A stretch of 64,000 nucleotides of DNA. Source: Hebobacterum sp964559435 (GTDB lineage Bacteria > Armatimonadota > Hebobacteria > Hebobacterales > Hebobacteraceae). Of the stretch, positions 1 through 8,839 are shown piece after piece. The notes under the pieces were generated by a model. That model ran no database searches. It was not told the DNA's origin and saw only the letters and a list, made by a program, of their open reading frames with translations. A program made the translations under genes and the position numbers. Position 1 is the stretch's first letter. Each line of letters opens with the position of its first letter. The DNA is taken from contig CAZLHI010000005.1 of assembly GCA_964559435.1 (NCBI GenBank), positions 1 to 64,000 on the forward strand. The letters run 5' to 3'.

Positions 1-38
1 GTTGTGTCCACGCCCGCGGCGCGAGACTCGCACAGAAT

Positions 39-73
39 CGAAGCGCTCCCGCTGGCGTGGCGGGAGCGCTTCG
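39..73 (-). terminator. hairpin downstream of the TIM-barrel gene
   Basis: A perfect inverted repeat with a 14 bp stem (39-52 paired with 60-73) and a 7-nt loop lies 25 bases beyond the stop of the minus-strand gene ending at 98. On the minus strand it is followed by ATTCTG, not a clean T-run, so it is a plausible but imperfect intrinsic terminator or an mRNA-stabilising hairpin. Confidence 0.5.
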
Positions 74-97
74 GTGAACGCGTCTGCGTTGCTACTC

Positions 98-949
98 CTA
101 CATCGCCAATATCTTGTCCAGCGCGAGGGAGGTGTTGGCCAGCCTGGTCTCGGGCGCGTGGGCATAGTGCGGGATCATCTCCGCGATGAGGAAGTCGTCG
201 TAGCCGACCTCCTTTAGCGCCTTCATGACCTCGGGCCAGTTGACATCACCTTCCAGCAGATCGACGAAGCCGTCGAGCGTTCCGACGGTGCGGCGGAAGT
301 CCTTGACGTGCACCTTCTTCACACGCTTGCCGAGGATTCGAATCCACTGCTCCGGCATGCCCAGCAGCAGGATGTTGCCGACATCGAAGAACCAGCCCAG
401 GTACTCGCTGCCGAACCTGTCCACGAAGTCACGCGCCTCCAGCGGACTGAGGAACATCTTGTTCCAGACGTTCTCGATGCCGATGGCGACCTTGTTCTTC
501 TCGGCCACCGGGACCAGCTCTTTCATGGCATCCTCGACGCGCTGGACCGCCACGTCGTACTGCACGACCTCCATGGCGGGGTTGAAGAACACCTCGACCG
601 CGCCCGGCACCACGAGTATGCCGGTGGCGCCGAGGATGTTGGCAACTTCGAGACAGCGCGTCACACACTCCATCCCCTTCTTCCGGGCCGCCGCGTCGCT
701 CGACGTCAGCGGGTACTCCCACAGCATGCCCGTCGTCACCGAGGCCGCCGCCAGCCCCGCCTTGTCGAGCTTCTTGCGAAGGGCCTTCGCGTCGTCATCG
801 GACATGTCGATGTTCACCGGCCCATCGGGAAAGAGGCAGACCTCGATGCCCTCGTAGCCGAGCTTCTTTGCCTCGGAGATCGCCTCGTCGATGTCCTTCT
901 TTCCCTCGAGTCCACCTGGGAAAGACCAGTAGTTGATGCCTTTCTTCAC
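98..949 (-). CDS. sugar phosphate isomerase/epimerase, TIM-barrel (AP endonuclease 2 family)
   Basis: A 283-residue single-domain TIM barrel of the xylose isomerase-like/AP endonuclease 2 family, probably cytoplasmic and divalent-metal-dependent. The metal-ligand pattern of the family is visible in order: Glu in IENVWN (about 156), Asp in WFFDVGN (about 187), His in HVKDF (about 213) and Glu in IAEMI (about 255). I chose the GTG start at 949 because AGGAGG lies six bases upstream and the product begins at the first strand (KKGINYWSF); the longer open frame reaching 1543 overlaps the neighbouring methyltransferase antisense. The substrate cannot be told; hexulose epimerase, inosose or uronate metabolism are all possible. 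It is divergent from the rRNA methyltransferase. Confidence 0.85.
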   Translation of the reverse strand: MKKGINYWSFPGGLEGKKDIDEAISEAKKLGYEGIEVCLFPDGPVNIDMSDDDAKALRKKLDKAGLAAASVTTGMLWEYPLTSSDAAARKKGMECVTRCLEVANILGATGILVVPGAVEVFFNPAMEVVQYDVAVQRVEDAMKELVPVAEKNKVAIGIENVWNKMFLSPLEARDFVDRFGSEYLGWFFDVGNILLLGMPEQWIRILGKRVKKVHVKDFRRTVGTLDGFVDLLEGDVNWPEVMKALKEVGYDDFLIAEMIPHYAHAPETRLANTSLALDKILAM

Positions 950-1081
950 GGCGTTCCTCCTCGCGTTCAGGTCCGGCATGGTATTCGCTGAGGGGTCCGC
1001 CACTCCCTCCCCCCAGGACCGGCAGGATTCGACGGCGAAGGTGGCTAGGCCCGTTTTCATTTGCTCTCCATTGAGGTGACC

Positions 1082-2458
1082 ATGGCGGAGCGCCCGCTCG
1101 AGATAGGGCAGACCGTGAGGCTCCGGCTCGACTCCTTCGCCGTCGGCGGCGAGGCGGTCGGACGGCACGAGGGCATGGCCGTCTTCGCCCTGTGGGGATG
1201 CCCGGGCGATGAGGCCGAGGTGGAGATCACAGAGGTCTCCCGGAGTTTCGCTCGCGGCCTTGTGCGGTCGGTCATCGAGCCGTCGCCCGACCGCGTCGAT
1301 CCTCCCTGCCCGCACTTCGGCGAATGCGGGGGCTGTCAGGTCCAGCACATCTCCTACCAGGCCCAGCTCCGGCATAAGACAGCGATGGTGCGCGACGCGC
1401 TGCAGCGCATCGGCGGGTTCACCGACGTCGAGGTCGCCGAGACGTGGGGGATGGACGAGCCGTGGCGCTACCGGAACCGCGCGCAGTACAGCTCGGCGGT
1501 GAGCGATTCGGGCGAACTCGCGCTCGGCTTCGCGCGCTTCCACTCACATGAGATAACCGGGCTGACAGAGTGCAGGCTCCAGCATCCACTCTCCGAGCGC
1601 ATCCGCACGGCCACCGAGCGACTCCTGCCGCGCATCGATCAAGGCGGCCGAGAGAGGTCGCTGCTCCTGGGTATCGACACGTTCGTCTCCTTCTCCTCCG
1701 GCCGCGCTCTCGTCACTCTGGTCTGCGAGGGCCAGCCGGCGTTCCTGCGACCACTGGCTGATGCACTCTCCGAGGACGTTTCGGAGGTGGCGGGCGTTTT
1801 GTTCGCCCGGAGAAGAGGGCGAGCCGGCGTGCACCGCTCGCCGGCCGAGGTCGTGATGGGGGAAGGGCGCCTGCTCGAAGAGGTCGGCATGCACACCTAC
1901 AGAGTGTCCGCCGACTCCTTCTTCCAGACGAATCCGGCGCAGGCCGCGCGTGCCATAGAGCTTGTGACGGAGTTGGCTCAGTTGAGCAGCGGCGACGCGG
2001 TAGTGGATCTCTACTGTGGCGTCGGCACGTTCCTCTTGCCGTTAGCGGGGGGCGCTCGACGCGGGCTCGGGGTTGAAGCGGGCGACTCGGAGGTGAGCGA
2101 TGCGAAGGCGAACGCGCGCGCCTGGCGACTGCGCAATGTGACGCTCCACCAGCGCAACGTCGAGCGAGTTCTGCCGAGATGGGTGGAGCGCGGCCGCACG
2201 GTCGACGTCGTGGTCCTCGGCCCTCCAAGGAGGGGGGCCGGACCCATCGTCACCGCGTCTGTGGCCAAGCTGCAGCCGCGCCGAATCATCCTGGTCTCCT
2301 GCGACCCCGCCACCTTCGCCCGCGATCTGAAGCACCTGGCCGAGCAGGGCTACCCCTGCCGCCGCGTTCAAGCCATCGACATGTTCCCGCAGACGTGGCA
2401 CGTGGAGGCGGTTGCCCTCTGCGAACCCGCTAGGGGGGCCTCGCTAGGGGCCACCTAG
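1082..2458 (+). CDS. rlmD: 23S rRNA (uracil-5-)-methyltransferase, RumA/RlmD family
   Basis: A 458-residue SAM-dependent RNA m5U methyltransferase. An N-terminal TRAM RNA-binding domain (about 8-65) precedes the four iron-sulfur cysteines C76-x5-C82-x2-C85 and C164. The methyltransferase core has FQTNP (281-285), the SAM motif DLYCGVG (309-315) and the catalytic cysteine in SCDP (C407). The ATG at 1082 is preceded by GAGGTG. Odd point: the usual DPPR/DPAR loop reads LGPPRRG, so the conserved Asp is Gly380 (codon GGC, one base from GAC). The family includes enzymes for U747, U1939 or both, so the exact target is inference. The stop overlaps the stop of the convergent next gene. Confidence 0.9.
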   Translation: MAERPLEIGQTVRLRLDSFAVGGEAVGRHEGMAVFALWGCPGDEAEVEITEVSRSFARGLVRSVIEPSPDRVDPPCPHFGECGGCQVQHISYQAQLRHKTAMVRDALQRIGGFTDVEVAETWGMDEPWRYRNRAQYSSAVSDSGELALGFARFHSHEITGLTECRLQHPLSERIRTATERLLPRIDQGGRERSLLLGIDTFVSFSSGRALVTLVCEGQPAFLRPLADALSEDVSEVAGVLFARRRGRAGVHRSPAEVVMGEGRLLEEVGMHTYRVSADSFFQTNPAQAARAIELVTELAQLSSGDAVVDLYCGVGTFLLPLAGGARRGLGVEAGDSEVSDAKANARAWRLRNVTLHQRNVERVLPRWVERGRTVDVVVLGPPRRGAGPIVTASVAKLQPRRIILVSCDPATFARDLKHLAEQGYPCRRVQAIDMFPQTWHVEAVALCEPARGASLGAT

Positions 2459-2997
2459 TCTGTCGCCTCTGGATTGGAGCGCCAACTGCCCCACAGCTTG
2501 CGGGCGGCGGTCAGCACACGCCACGCTACCACTGTGTAGACCACTCCTTCCGCCGCTCCGCCTGCGCTCCCTGTGAACCGCCACCATCCCTGACCCCATG
2601 CGGGCGGCGGGCAACACAGCCAGTGGTCGAGGATCGATACTATGCCGGTATCCAGATAGCCCAGCGCAAAGACCACCATTCCCGCCCACACGAACGGCGA
2701 GACCTGGCGCCGACCCATCAATCGCCACATTCCCCGCCCCCAGATCCATATCAGGTCCGGATACACGAAGGTCTTGTAGTGACCGACCGGCTCGCCGCAG
2801 TTAGGGCAGTACTGCATCACCTGCTCATGGGGCAGCGCGCATTCAGGGCAGATCGGGTGCGCGTCCGGGGGAACAATGTCGCTCGGGTCTATCAGGCGCG
2901 CCCGCCGCCAACGGGACAAGAAGCGGTGCAGCCAGCGCTGAAACTCCCAGAACGGCGGCGCCTCGTCCGGCTGGTAGTCTTCCGATGGCTCGTCCAT
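2455..2997 (-). CDS. zinc-ribbon membrane protein of unknown function
   Basis: A 180-residue protein. A double CxxC zinc ribbon (C50, C53, C64, C67) sits in a hydrophilic N-terminal part, followed by two hydrophobic segments near 101-121 and 146-165, so the ribbon probably faces the cytoplasm. The ATG at 2997 has GGAGG eight bases upstream; an adjacent in-frame GTG at 3000 is the alternative. The 3' end overlaps the stop of the convergent rRNA methyltransferase by three bases. It lies just downstream of the esterase on the same strand, with which it may be co-transcribed. I do not recognise a named family; small membrane proteins with a zinc ribbon are common and functionally diverse. Confidence 0.75.
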   Translation of the reverse strand: MDEPSEDYQPDEAPPFWEFQRWLHRFLSRWRRARLIDPSDIVPPDAHPICPECALPHEQVMQYCPNCGEPVGHYKTFVYPDLIWIWGRGMWRLMGRRQVSPFVWAGMVVFALGYLDTGIVSILDHWLCCPPPAWGQGWWRFTGSAGGAAEGVVYTVVAWRVLTAARKLWGSWRSNPEATD

Positions 2998-3020
2998 CAC
3001 GTCCCCCTCCAGGTTCTTAG

Positions 3021-3980
3021 TTAGAGCCCTGCCATGAACTCCCATACGGAGTCGGCTGCGCCGGGCAGGCCCTCGTGGCCGAAGTCGGGGTAGAGGATCA
3101 TGTCCTTCTCGGCCGTGATCTTGTTGTAGGCCGCGAACTGGCTGGACGGCGGGCAGAGCATGTCCATCAGCCCGGTGAGCATCAGCACCTTCCCCTTGAT
3201 CCGGGGAGCGAGGTGCTGGGTGTCGATGTAGCCCAGCTTCGTGAAAACCTCGACCTCACGTTCGTGTCTCGGGTCGAACAGGCGGAAGTAGTCCTTCAAC
3301 TCATTGGGAGCATTGACCGCCAGGTCCATCTCCCACACGCGCTGGTAGTCACACAAGAAGGGAAAAGTCGAGGCGGCCCGCGCGATGCGCGATTCGAGGG
3401 CCGCGCAGGCAAGAGTCAGGCCTCCGCCCTGTGATGCGCCCATAGCCCCGACGCGGTGCTCATCGACCTCCGGCATGTTCATCACGATGTCGGCAAGTTG
3501 AGCTGTGTCGAGGAAGATCTGCCTGAACAACAGCTTGTCGGGCTCGTCGTCCAGGCCGCGGATCACATGGCCTCGCAGCGTGCTTCCGGAGACGCCGCCG
3601 GCGTCCTCTGACAAGCCGCCCTGGCCGCGGCAGTCGAGGGCGGCCACGGAGAAGTCCTGAGCAACATAGTTGAGCTTCTCCGTCCAGTCTCCGCTGGACC
3701 CTGAATAGCCGTGGAAGATCACGACCGCTGGGTGCGGCTCGCGCGCGGCCTTCGGCCGCAGATACTTTGCGTGGATTCGGGCGTCGCCGACGCCCGTGAA
3801 GTAGAGATCGAAACACTCCGCGAAGTCGGCGCTCAGCTCGTGCGGCACCAGCTCGACATCCGCCTCCATGGCATTCATCCCGGCCAGCCCGCGGTCCCAG
3901 TAATCGTCGAAGTCATCAGGGCGCGGGTTGCGGCCCTGGTAGGTCTTCAAGGCTTCCAGCGGCATCTCGAAAACCGGCAT
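3021..3980 (-). CDS. acetylxylan esterase / cephalosporin-C deacetylase family alpha/beta hydrolase
   Basis: A 319-residue alpha/beta hydrolase of the AXE1 family, which removes acetyl groups from xylo-oligosaccharides or cephalosporin C. Seen in order: the oxyanion-side motif HGYSGSSGDW (90-99), DCRGQGG (116-122), the nucleophile elbow GASQGG (Ser183), the acid in LMDMLCPPS (Asp273) and the base in GHEG (His302). No signal peptide, so it should act on imported oligosaccharides in the cytoplasm. The ATG at 3980 has a strong GGGAGGT; the longer open frame to 4322 has no family similarity. Its length matches the roughly 320-residue family. It is divergent from the copper ATPase across a 247-base gap. 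Confidence 0.9.
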   Translation of the reverse strand: MPVFEMPLEALKTYQGRNPRPDDFDDYWDRGLAGMNAMEADVELVPHELSADFAECFDLYFTGVGDARIHAKYLRPKAAREPHPAVVIFHGYSGSSGDWTEKLNYVAQDFSVAALDCRGQGGLSEDAGGVSGSTLRGHVIRGLDDEPDKLLFRQIFLDTAQLADIVMNMPEVDEHRVGAMGASQGGGLTLACAALESRIARAASTFPFLCDYQRVWEMDLAVNAPNELKDYFRLFDPRHEREVEVFTKLGYIDTQHLAPRIKGKVLMLTGLMDMLCPPSSQFAAYNKITAEKDMILYPDFGHEGLPGAADSVWEFMAGL

Positions 3981-4227
3981 TGCTACCTCCCAAGGGGTGT
4001 GAGACTCAGGTGAAATGGTGGCAGCGTGACAATTCGCCGCCGCGCGGCTGCGACTCCTGCCGATGCCCCTGGCGCAGATCGCGGCGGCCGTCACCATCGG
4101 CGTGCGCGGAAAGAGGAAGCTGCGGGCCGCGGCGTGACGTTGGAGGGGAGAGCGTGGTCGGCCATTGTCACCTCGGTGGGCCTCCGGCCAAGGGGGAGAG
4201 GCGGGACTGCCGCCGAACACCGCCACA

Positions 4228-6423
4228 ATGAGCGAGAAACGGGTCAGCCTCAGAATAACTGGCATGCACTGCGCGGCCTGCGCCTCCCGGGTGGAGGCCG
4301 CGCTGCGTGAGACCGAGGGCATCTCGGAGGCGAACGTGAACTTCGCTACCGAGCAGGCCGGGCTCGTCTATGACGACGAGCGTCTCGGCCTCGAGCGTAT
4401 CGCGGCCGCGGTCGAGGCGGTGGGGTACGGCCTCGTCATGCCGGGCGCGGAGGATGTCGAGCGGGAGGCGCGGGAGCGAGAGCTTCGCACGCTGCGGCGG
4501 AGGCTGTGGTTCTCCCTGGCCGCCGTTGCCGTCATCATGTTCGGCACTCACATCGTGCCGCTCCCCGCCTGGGTATTGCTGGCCGTCGCTACGCCGGTGC
4601 AGTTCTGGGCCGGGGCCGGGTTCTACCGTGGAGCCTGGAGCGCTCTTCGCGGCCGCTTCGCGGACATGAACACGCTCATCGCCGTGGGCACCTCTGCCGC
4701 CTACTTCTACAGCCTGGTGGTGACCATCGCGCCGAGCTTTGTTGCCCGCGTCGGTGCGGAGGTCCACGTCTACTTCGACACGTCGGCGATGATCATCACG
4801 CTCATTCTGCTTGGCCGAACGCTCGAGGCCGGAGCGCGAGGGCGCGCCTCCGAGGCCATCCGGCGGCTGGTGGGGCTTCAGGCGAAGACGGCCCGCGTGC
4901 TGCGGGACAGTGAAGAAGTAGATGTCGCCATCGAAGACGTCGTCATAGGCGATGTCGTCGTCGTGAGACCCGGCGAGCGCGTGCCTGTAGATGGAGAAGT
5001 GGTGGAAGGCGAGTCCGCTCTGGATGAGAGCATGGTGACGGGAGAAAGCATGCCCGCGGAGAAGCGTCCGGGCGACCCAGTCGTCGGCGGGACGGTGAAC
5101 CTGAGCGGCGGCTTCCGTTTCCGCGCGTCGCGGGTCGGTGCCGACACGGTCCTTGCTCAGATTATCCGTCTCGTCCAGGAGGCACAAGCCACGAAGGCAC
5201 CGATCCAGCGCCTGGCGGATAGGGTCGCAGGGATCTTCGTGCCCATCGTCATCGCCGTCGCCGTCATCACGTTCGTTGTCTGGCTGTTGGTCGGCCCCAA
5301 CCCGACGTATGCGGTGGTCGCTGCAGTCGCCGTGCTGATTATCGCGTGTCCATGCGCGCTCGGCCTCGCTACGCCGACCTCGCTTCTCGTCGGCACGGGG
5401 CGGGGAGCGGAACTCGGTATACTTATTCGCAGCGCCGAGGCGCTCGAAGTGGCCGGCGCCATCGACACCGTCATCCTCGATAAGACCGGCACACTGACTC
5501 GCGGAGTGCCCCAGGTCACCGATGTAATCGCCGGGCCAGGGCGGGATGAGACGTCGGTCCTTCGCCTGGCGGCCTCGGCCGAGCGCTATTCCGAGCATCC
5601 CCTGGGCCAGGCCATCGTGCGGGCCGCGCGGGAACGGGGAATCGATATTCCTCAGGCAGCCGACTTCAAGGCGATCTCCGGCCTGGGAGTGAGCGCCCGA
5701 ATCGACGGGGCCGCTGTTCTTGTCGGCTCAGGCCGTCTGCTGGCCGAGCAGGGCGTGACCGTGGACGCGATGCAGGGACACGCCGGTTCGCTGGCCGGGG
5801 AGGGCAAGACGGCCGTGCTGGTTGCCCTCAACGGAGAGGTCATCGGCGCGATCGGCCTCGCCGACGTCGCCAAGGCGGAAGCTTCGGAGATCGTTCGCGG
5901 GCTGAAGGAGATGGACTTGCGGGTCGCGATGATAACGGGCGACAACGCGCGCACGGCCGAGGCCATTGGTCGTGAGGTCGGCATCGATGACGTACGGGCC
6001 GAGGTGATGCCGGATCAGAAGGCCGAGGCATTGAAGGCCCTTCAGGCCGAGGGGAGGCGGGTGGCCATGGTGGGCGATGGGATCAACGACGCGCCGGCGC
6101 TCGCCCAGGCCGACATTGGCATCGCTATCGGCCGGGGCGCCGACATCGCCATGGAATCGGCCGACATCACACTGGTGCGAGACGACCTGCGCCTGGTGCC
6201 CGAGGCGATTCGGCTGAGCCGGGCGACGCTCCGCAACATCAAGCAGAACCTCTTCTTCGCCTTCTTCTACAACAGCTTGGGGATCCCGGTTGGTGCGGGG
6301 GTGCTGTACCCCGTCATCCACACGCTGCTCAATCCGGCCATCGCCGCGGCCGCCATGGCCTTCTCGTCGGTGTCCGTGGTCACGAACGCGCTGAGGTTGA
6401 GGCGGTATCAGCCTGCCGGCTGA
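4228..6423 (+). CDS. copA: Cu(+)-exporting P-type ATPase
   Basis: A 731-residue P1B-type ATPase that exports Cu(I) across the cytoplasmic membrane. There is one N-terminal heavy-metal-associated domain with GMHCAAC (Cys15, Cys18), membrane segments, the A-domain TGES motif, the CPC ion site (374-376), the phosphorylated Asp418 in DKTGT, SEHPLG for nucleotide binding, and the GDGINDAP hinge near 616. YN in TM7 and the MxxSS-type motif in TM8 (MAFSSVSVV) mark the Cu+ subclass rather than Zn/Cd. I start at ATG 4228, directly before the HMA domain; the frame stays open 63 bases further up. No CsoR or CopZ gene is adjacent. Confidence 0.95.
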   Translation: MSEKRVSLRITGMHCAACASRVEAALRETEGISEANVNFATEQAGLVYDDERLGLERIAAAVEAVGYGLVMPGAEDVEREARERELRTLRRRLWFSLAAVAVIMFGTHIVPLPAWVLLAVATPVQFWAGAGFYRGAWSALRGRFADMNTLIAVGTSAAYFYSLVVTIAPSFVARVGAEVHVYFDTSAMIITLILLGRTLEAGARGRASEAIRRLVGLQAKTARVLRDSEEVDVAIEDVVIGDVVVVRPGERVPVDGEVVEGESALDESMVTGESMPAEKRPGDPVVGGTVNLSGGFRFRASRVGADTVLAQIIRLVQEAQATKAPIQRLADRVAGIFVPIVIAVAVITFVVWLLVGPNPTYAVVAAVAVLIIACPCALGLATPTSLLVGTGRGAELGILIRSAEALEVAGAIDTVILDKTGTLTRGVPQVTDVIAGPGRDETSVLRLAASAERYSEHPLGQAIVRAARERGIDIPQAADFKAISGLGVSARIDGAAVLVGSGRLLAEQGVTVDAMQGHAGSLAGEGKTAVLVALNGEVIGAIGLADVAKAEASEIVRGLKEMDLRVAMITGDNARTAEAIGREVGIDDVRAEVMPDQKAEALKALQAEGRRVAMVGDGINDAPALAQADIGIAIGRGADIAMESADITLVRDDLRLVPEAIRLSRATLRNIKQNLFFAFFYNSLGIPVGAGVLYPVIHTLLNPAIAAAAMAFSSVSVVTNALRLRRYQPAG

Positions 6424-6494
6424 CGCAGAGCATGATGGCCGCGACTCGGCAGGAAGAAGGCTCTCAGCCAGCCAAGAACCTACGATAGGAATGG

Positions 6495-6521
6495 GCTACC
6501 GCGTCGCGAGCACGCGGTAGC
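6495..6521. other. 10 bp perfect hairpin between copA and the thiamine-binding gene
   Basis: A perfect inverted repeat (6495-6504 with 6512-6521, 7-nt loop) stands 71 bases after copA and 29 bases before the next ATG. No T-run follows, so it could be a weak terminator, an operator or an RNA-processing hairpin. It does not match the conserved TPP riboswitch elements. Confidence 0.4.
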
Positions 6522-6550
6522 AATCCTTTGAGGACAGTCGGAGGCCTCTT

Positions 6551-6859
6551 ATGCTAGCCAGCTTCTCAATCGTTCCCATTGGCGTTGGTGAAGAACTCGC
6601 AGAGCATGTTGCGAAGGTGCTCGATGTGATCGACAAGTCGGGGCTGCCCTATAAGCTCGGGGCAATGGAGACGACGGTGGAGGGCGAGCCCGACGAGGTG
6701 ATGGCGCTCATCATGCGGTGCCACAGTCTCATGCTGGAGGGCGCGCCGCGCGTGCTGACGCACATCGCCATCGATGACCGGAAGGGAGCGACTGGCCGGC
6801 TCGAAGGGAAGGTCAGAGACGTCGAGTCCGTCCTTGGCCGTGAGCTGTCCCATGAGTAG
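6551..6859 (+). CDS. thiamine-binding protein, MTH1187/YkoF (DUF77) family
   Basis: A 102-residue ferredoxin-like-fold protein of the MTH1187 family, whose members bind thiamine or its pyrimidine moiety. Recognisable features are the first strand SFSIVPIG, GLPYKLGAMETTVEGE in the middle, and the closing region around IDDRKG. The length matches the roughly 100-residue single-domain members. GGAGG at 6540-6544 supports the ATG at 6551. It overlaps the next ATG by eight bases, so it is translationally coupled to the AIR-synthase-like gene, suggesting a joint role in thiamine or nucleotide-cofactor metabolism (inference). Confidence 0.9.
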   Translation: MLASFSIVPIGVGEELAEHVAKVLDVIDKSGLPYKLGAMETTVEGEPDEVMALIMRCHSLMLEGAPRVLTHIAIDDRKGATGRLEGKVRDVESVLGRELSHE

Positions 6860-7901
6860 CACCTATGTCGGCAAGCCTTCACCCACTCGCCTCAAGCAGC
6901 TCCTGGCGGGCAACTTCGGCGCGCCCTCGGACAAGGTGCTCGTCGGACCCGGGCCTGGCCTCGACGCGGCCGTGCTCGACCTCGGCGACGGCCGGGTGAT
7001 GGCCGTTGCGGAGGACCCCATCTTCCCCGCGCCGGGCCTTCCGCTGGAGATCATGGGGCAGTTCACGGTGCACATCGGGGCGAGCGATGTAGCCGTCACC
7101 GGGGTCAAGCCGAGGTACATGACCTACACGCTATTGCTCCCGCGGACGTCGCCTGAGTCGGACGCCACGGCCATCATCACCTCCATCTCGAAGCACTGCA
7201 AGGATCTCGGGATCACAGTGCTCGGCGGCCACACGGGCTGGTACGACGCGGTGACGATCCCGACAGTTGGCGGGGTGGCGGTGTGGGGATTCGCGGACAA
7301 GGACAGGTGGGTTTCGCCTGGTGGTGCAAGGGAAGGTGATGCGCTGCTGCTCACCAAGGGGCCGAGCATCGAGGCGGCGGCGTTGTTGGCTATTCTCTAT
7401 CGGGATCGCCTGCGGGGCCAATTGAGTGAGGACATCGTGGAGCGGGCATGTGCGCGTTTGGATCAGATCACGGTTGTCGCAGATGCCCTCATCGCCTTCG
7501 AGGCGGGTGGTGTGCATGCGATGCACGACGCGACCGAAGGCGGTGTCCTGGGCGGCCTGTGGGAGATGGCGGCGGCGTCCGGGGTCGGAATCGAGGCCGA
7601 CTTGGACGCGGTGGACGTGCCCGAAGAGATAGCTCAGGTGTCTGCGGCACTTGGCTTCGATCCCTGGGCGGCCATCAGTGAGGGCACGCTCCTCGTAGCC
7701 GCACAGCCCGACAGAGTCGGCCAGGTGATGAGTGCCTGGGAGCAGGCTGGTATCGAGAGCTGGGAGATCGGCTGCTTCACGGGAAGCATGTCGGAAGTAA
7801 GGGCAAAACGCAAGGGGCGTGAAGAGACGGTCTCCGAGCCGGAGAAGGACCCGTTCTGGGATTTGTTCTTCGCAGGCCTCGCCGCCGATGGAACAGGCTA
7901 G
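6852..7901 (+). CDS. AIR synthase-related protein (PurM/HypE/ThiL-like fold)
   Basis: A 349-residue protein of the PurM-like superfamily of ATP-dependent enzymes (AIR synthase, HypE, ThiL, SelD). The N-terminal half carries GPGPGLDAAVLDLGDG, corresponding to the metal/ATP-binding G-x-GDDA-type region, then EDPIFPAPG and VGGVAVWG; the C-terminal half has HDATEGGVLGGLWE and AISEGTLL, characteristic of HypE-like members. It overlaps the thiamine-binding gene by eight bases, so coupled expression is very likely. No hydrogenase or purine genes are near, so neither HypE nor PurM is a safe name; a ThiL-like or other phosphotransfer role linked to thiamine is inference. Confidence 0.8.
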   Translation: MSSTYVGKPSPTRLKQLLAGNFGAPSDKVLVGPGPGLDAAVLDLGDGRVMAVAEDPIFPAPGLPLEIMGQFTVHIGASDVAVTGVKPRYMTYTLLLPRTSPESDATAIITSISKHCKDLGITVLGGHTGWYDAVTIPTVGGVAVWGFADKDRWVSPGGAREGDALLLTKGPSIEAAALLAILYRDRLRGQLSEDIVERACARLDQITVVADALIAFEAGGVHAMHDATEGGVLGGLWEMAAASGVGIEADLDAVDVPEEIAQVSAALGFDPWAAISEGTLLVAAQPDRVGQVMSAWEQAGIESWEIGCFTGSMSEVRAKRKGREETVSEPEKDPFWDLFFAGLAADGTG

Positions 7902-7937
7902 CAGCGCTGCCTCATTTCAGGCGGCAGAGGGCGGCAC

Positions 7938-7966
7938 TTGTCAGCCGACGGTGAATCAGATAGAAT
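7938..7966 (+). promoter_or_regulatory. housekeeping promoter for yebC
   Basis: TTGTCA at 7938-7943 and TAGAAT at 7961-7966 are separated by 17 bases, 31 bases upstream of the yebC start. Good match to the sigma-70 type consensus. Confidence 0.6.
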
Positions 7967-7997
7967 CTAAGCGAAAGGGGATTTGGAGAGCTCGCGT

Positions 7998-8747
7998 ATG
8001 TCTGGCCATTCCAAGTGGCACAATATCAAGATCCGAAAGCAGGCCCAGGACAAGCAGAAGAGCAAGATCTTCGGCAAGCTTTCGAGGGAGATCATCACGG
8101 CGGCTCGGGAAGGCGGGGGCGACCCCGACGCCAACTCCCGACTCCGCGCTGCGCTGGAGAAGGCGCGTGCGGCCGGGATGCCTCAGGACAACATCAAGCG
8201 CGCAGTCCAGCGAGGCACGGGTGAGATTCAGGGCGTCACGTACGAATCGGCCGTCTATGAGGGGTACGGGCCGGGGGGTGTCGCCATTCTCGTGGAGGTG
8301 CTGACGGACAACCGGAACCGGGTCGTCGGCGAGTTGAGGAGCGTGTTCGGGCGAAACGGAGGGAACCTGGCCGAGTCGAACGCAGTCGCGTGGCTGTTCG
8401 ATCGCAAGGGGATCGTGCTCGTGCCGACCGAAGCGGCCTCTGAAGAGCACGTGATGGAGACCGCTCTCGAGGGAGGCGCGGAGGACATGCAGGCCGAGGA
8501 TACCTCGTATGAGATCCGCGCCGAGCCTGGCGATCTCGAATCGGTGAAGAGGGCGTTGGAGGAGTCGGGCATCAGCTATGACAGCGCCGAGGTGACCATG
8601 GTGCCGCAGACGCGCGTGACCTTGGGCGAGAAGGAGGCGCAGAAGGTGCTGCGCCTCATGGACGCCCTCGATGATCTCGACGACGTCCAGCAGGTCTACG
8701 CGAACTTCGACATCCCCGACAAGATCATGGAGGCGGCCGCAGCGTAG
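7998..8747 (+). CDS. yebC: YebC/PmpR family protein (translation factor / regulator)
   Basis: A 249-residue member of the YebC/PmpR/TACO1 family. Members help ribosomes through difficult stretches such as polyproline, and some act as DNA-binding regulators. The family signature is unmistakable: start MSGHSKWHNIK, then FGKLSREI, DPDANSRLR, AGMPQDNIKRA and a central YEGYGPGGVA, with the full three-domain length. ATG 7998 has GGAGAG upstream and matches the family start. In many bacteria it lies by ruvC, but here it precedes a radical SAM gene and has its own promoter. Confidence 0.97.
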   Translation: MSGHSKWHNIKIRKQAQDKQKSKIFGKLSREIITAAREGGGDPDANSRLRAALEKARAAGMPQDNIKRAVQRGTGEIQGVTYESAVYEGYGPGGVAILVEVLTDNRNRVVGELRSVFGRNGGNLAESNAVAWLFDRKGIVLVPTEAASEEHVMETALEGGAEDMQAEDTSYEIRAEPGDLESVKRALEESGISYDSAEVTMVPQTRVTLGEKEAQKVLRLMDALDDLDDVQQVYANFDIPDKIMEAAAA

Positions 8748-8839
8748 TCGCGCCGCCCGATGGGGCGTTTGGGGAACGCAGGAGGGGCGGTCGGACGCCT
8801 CTGCTGCGTGGGCTGGAGATAAAGATTTCGATTTCCGAC

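Noticed and set aside
4168..5598. Long minus-strand ORF opposite copA (476 codons)
   Set aside because: It is the antisense of copA in GC-rich DNA, with no family similarity, and copA has all its motifs.
6424..6550. TPP riboswitch upstream of the thiamine-binding gene
   Set aside because: The conserved TPP elements (CUGAGA and ACCUGA regions) are absent; only a simple hairpin is present.
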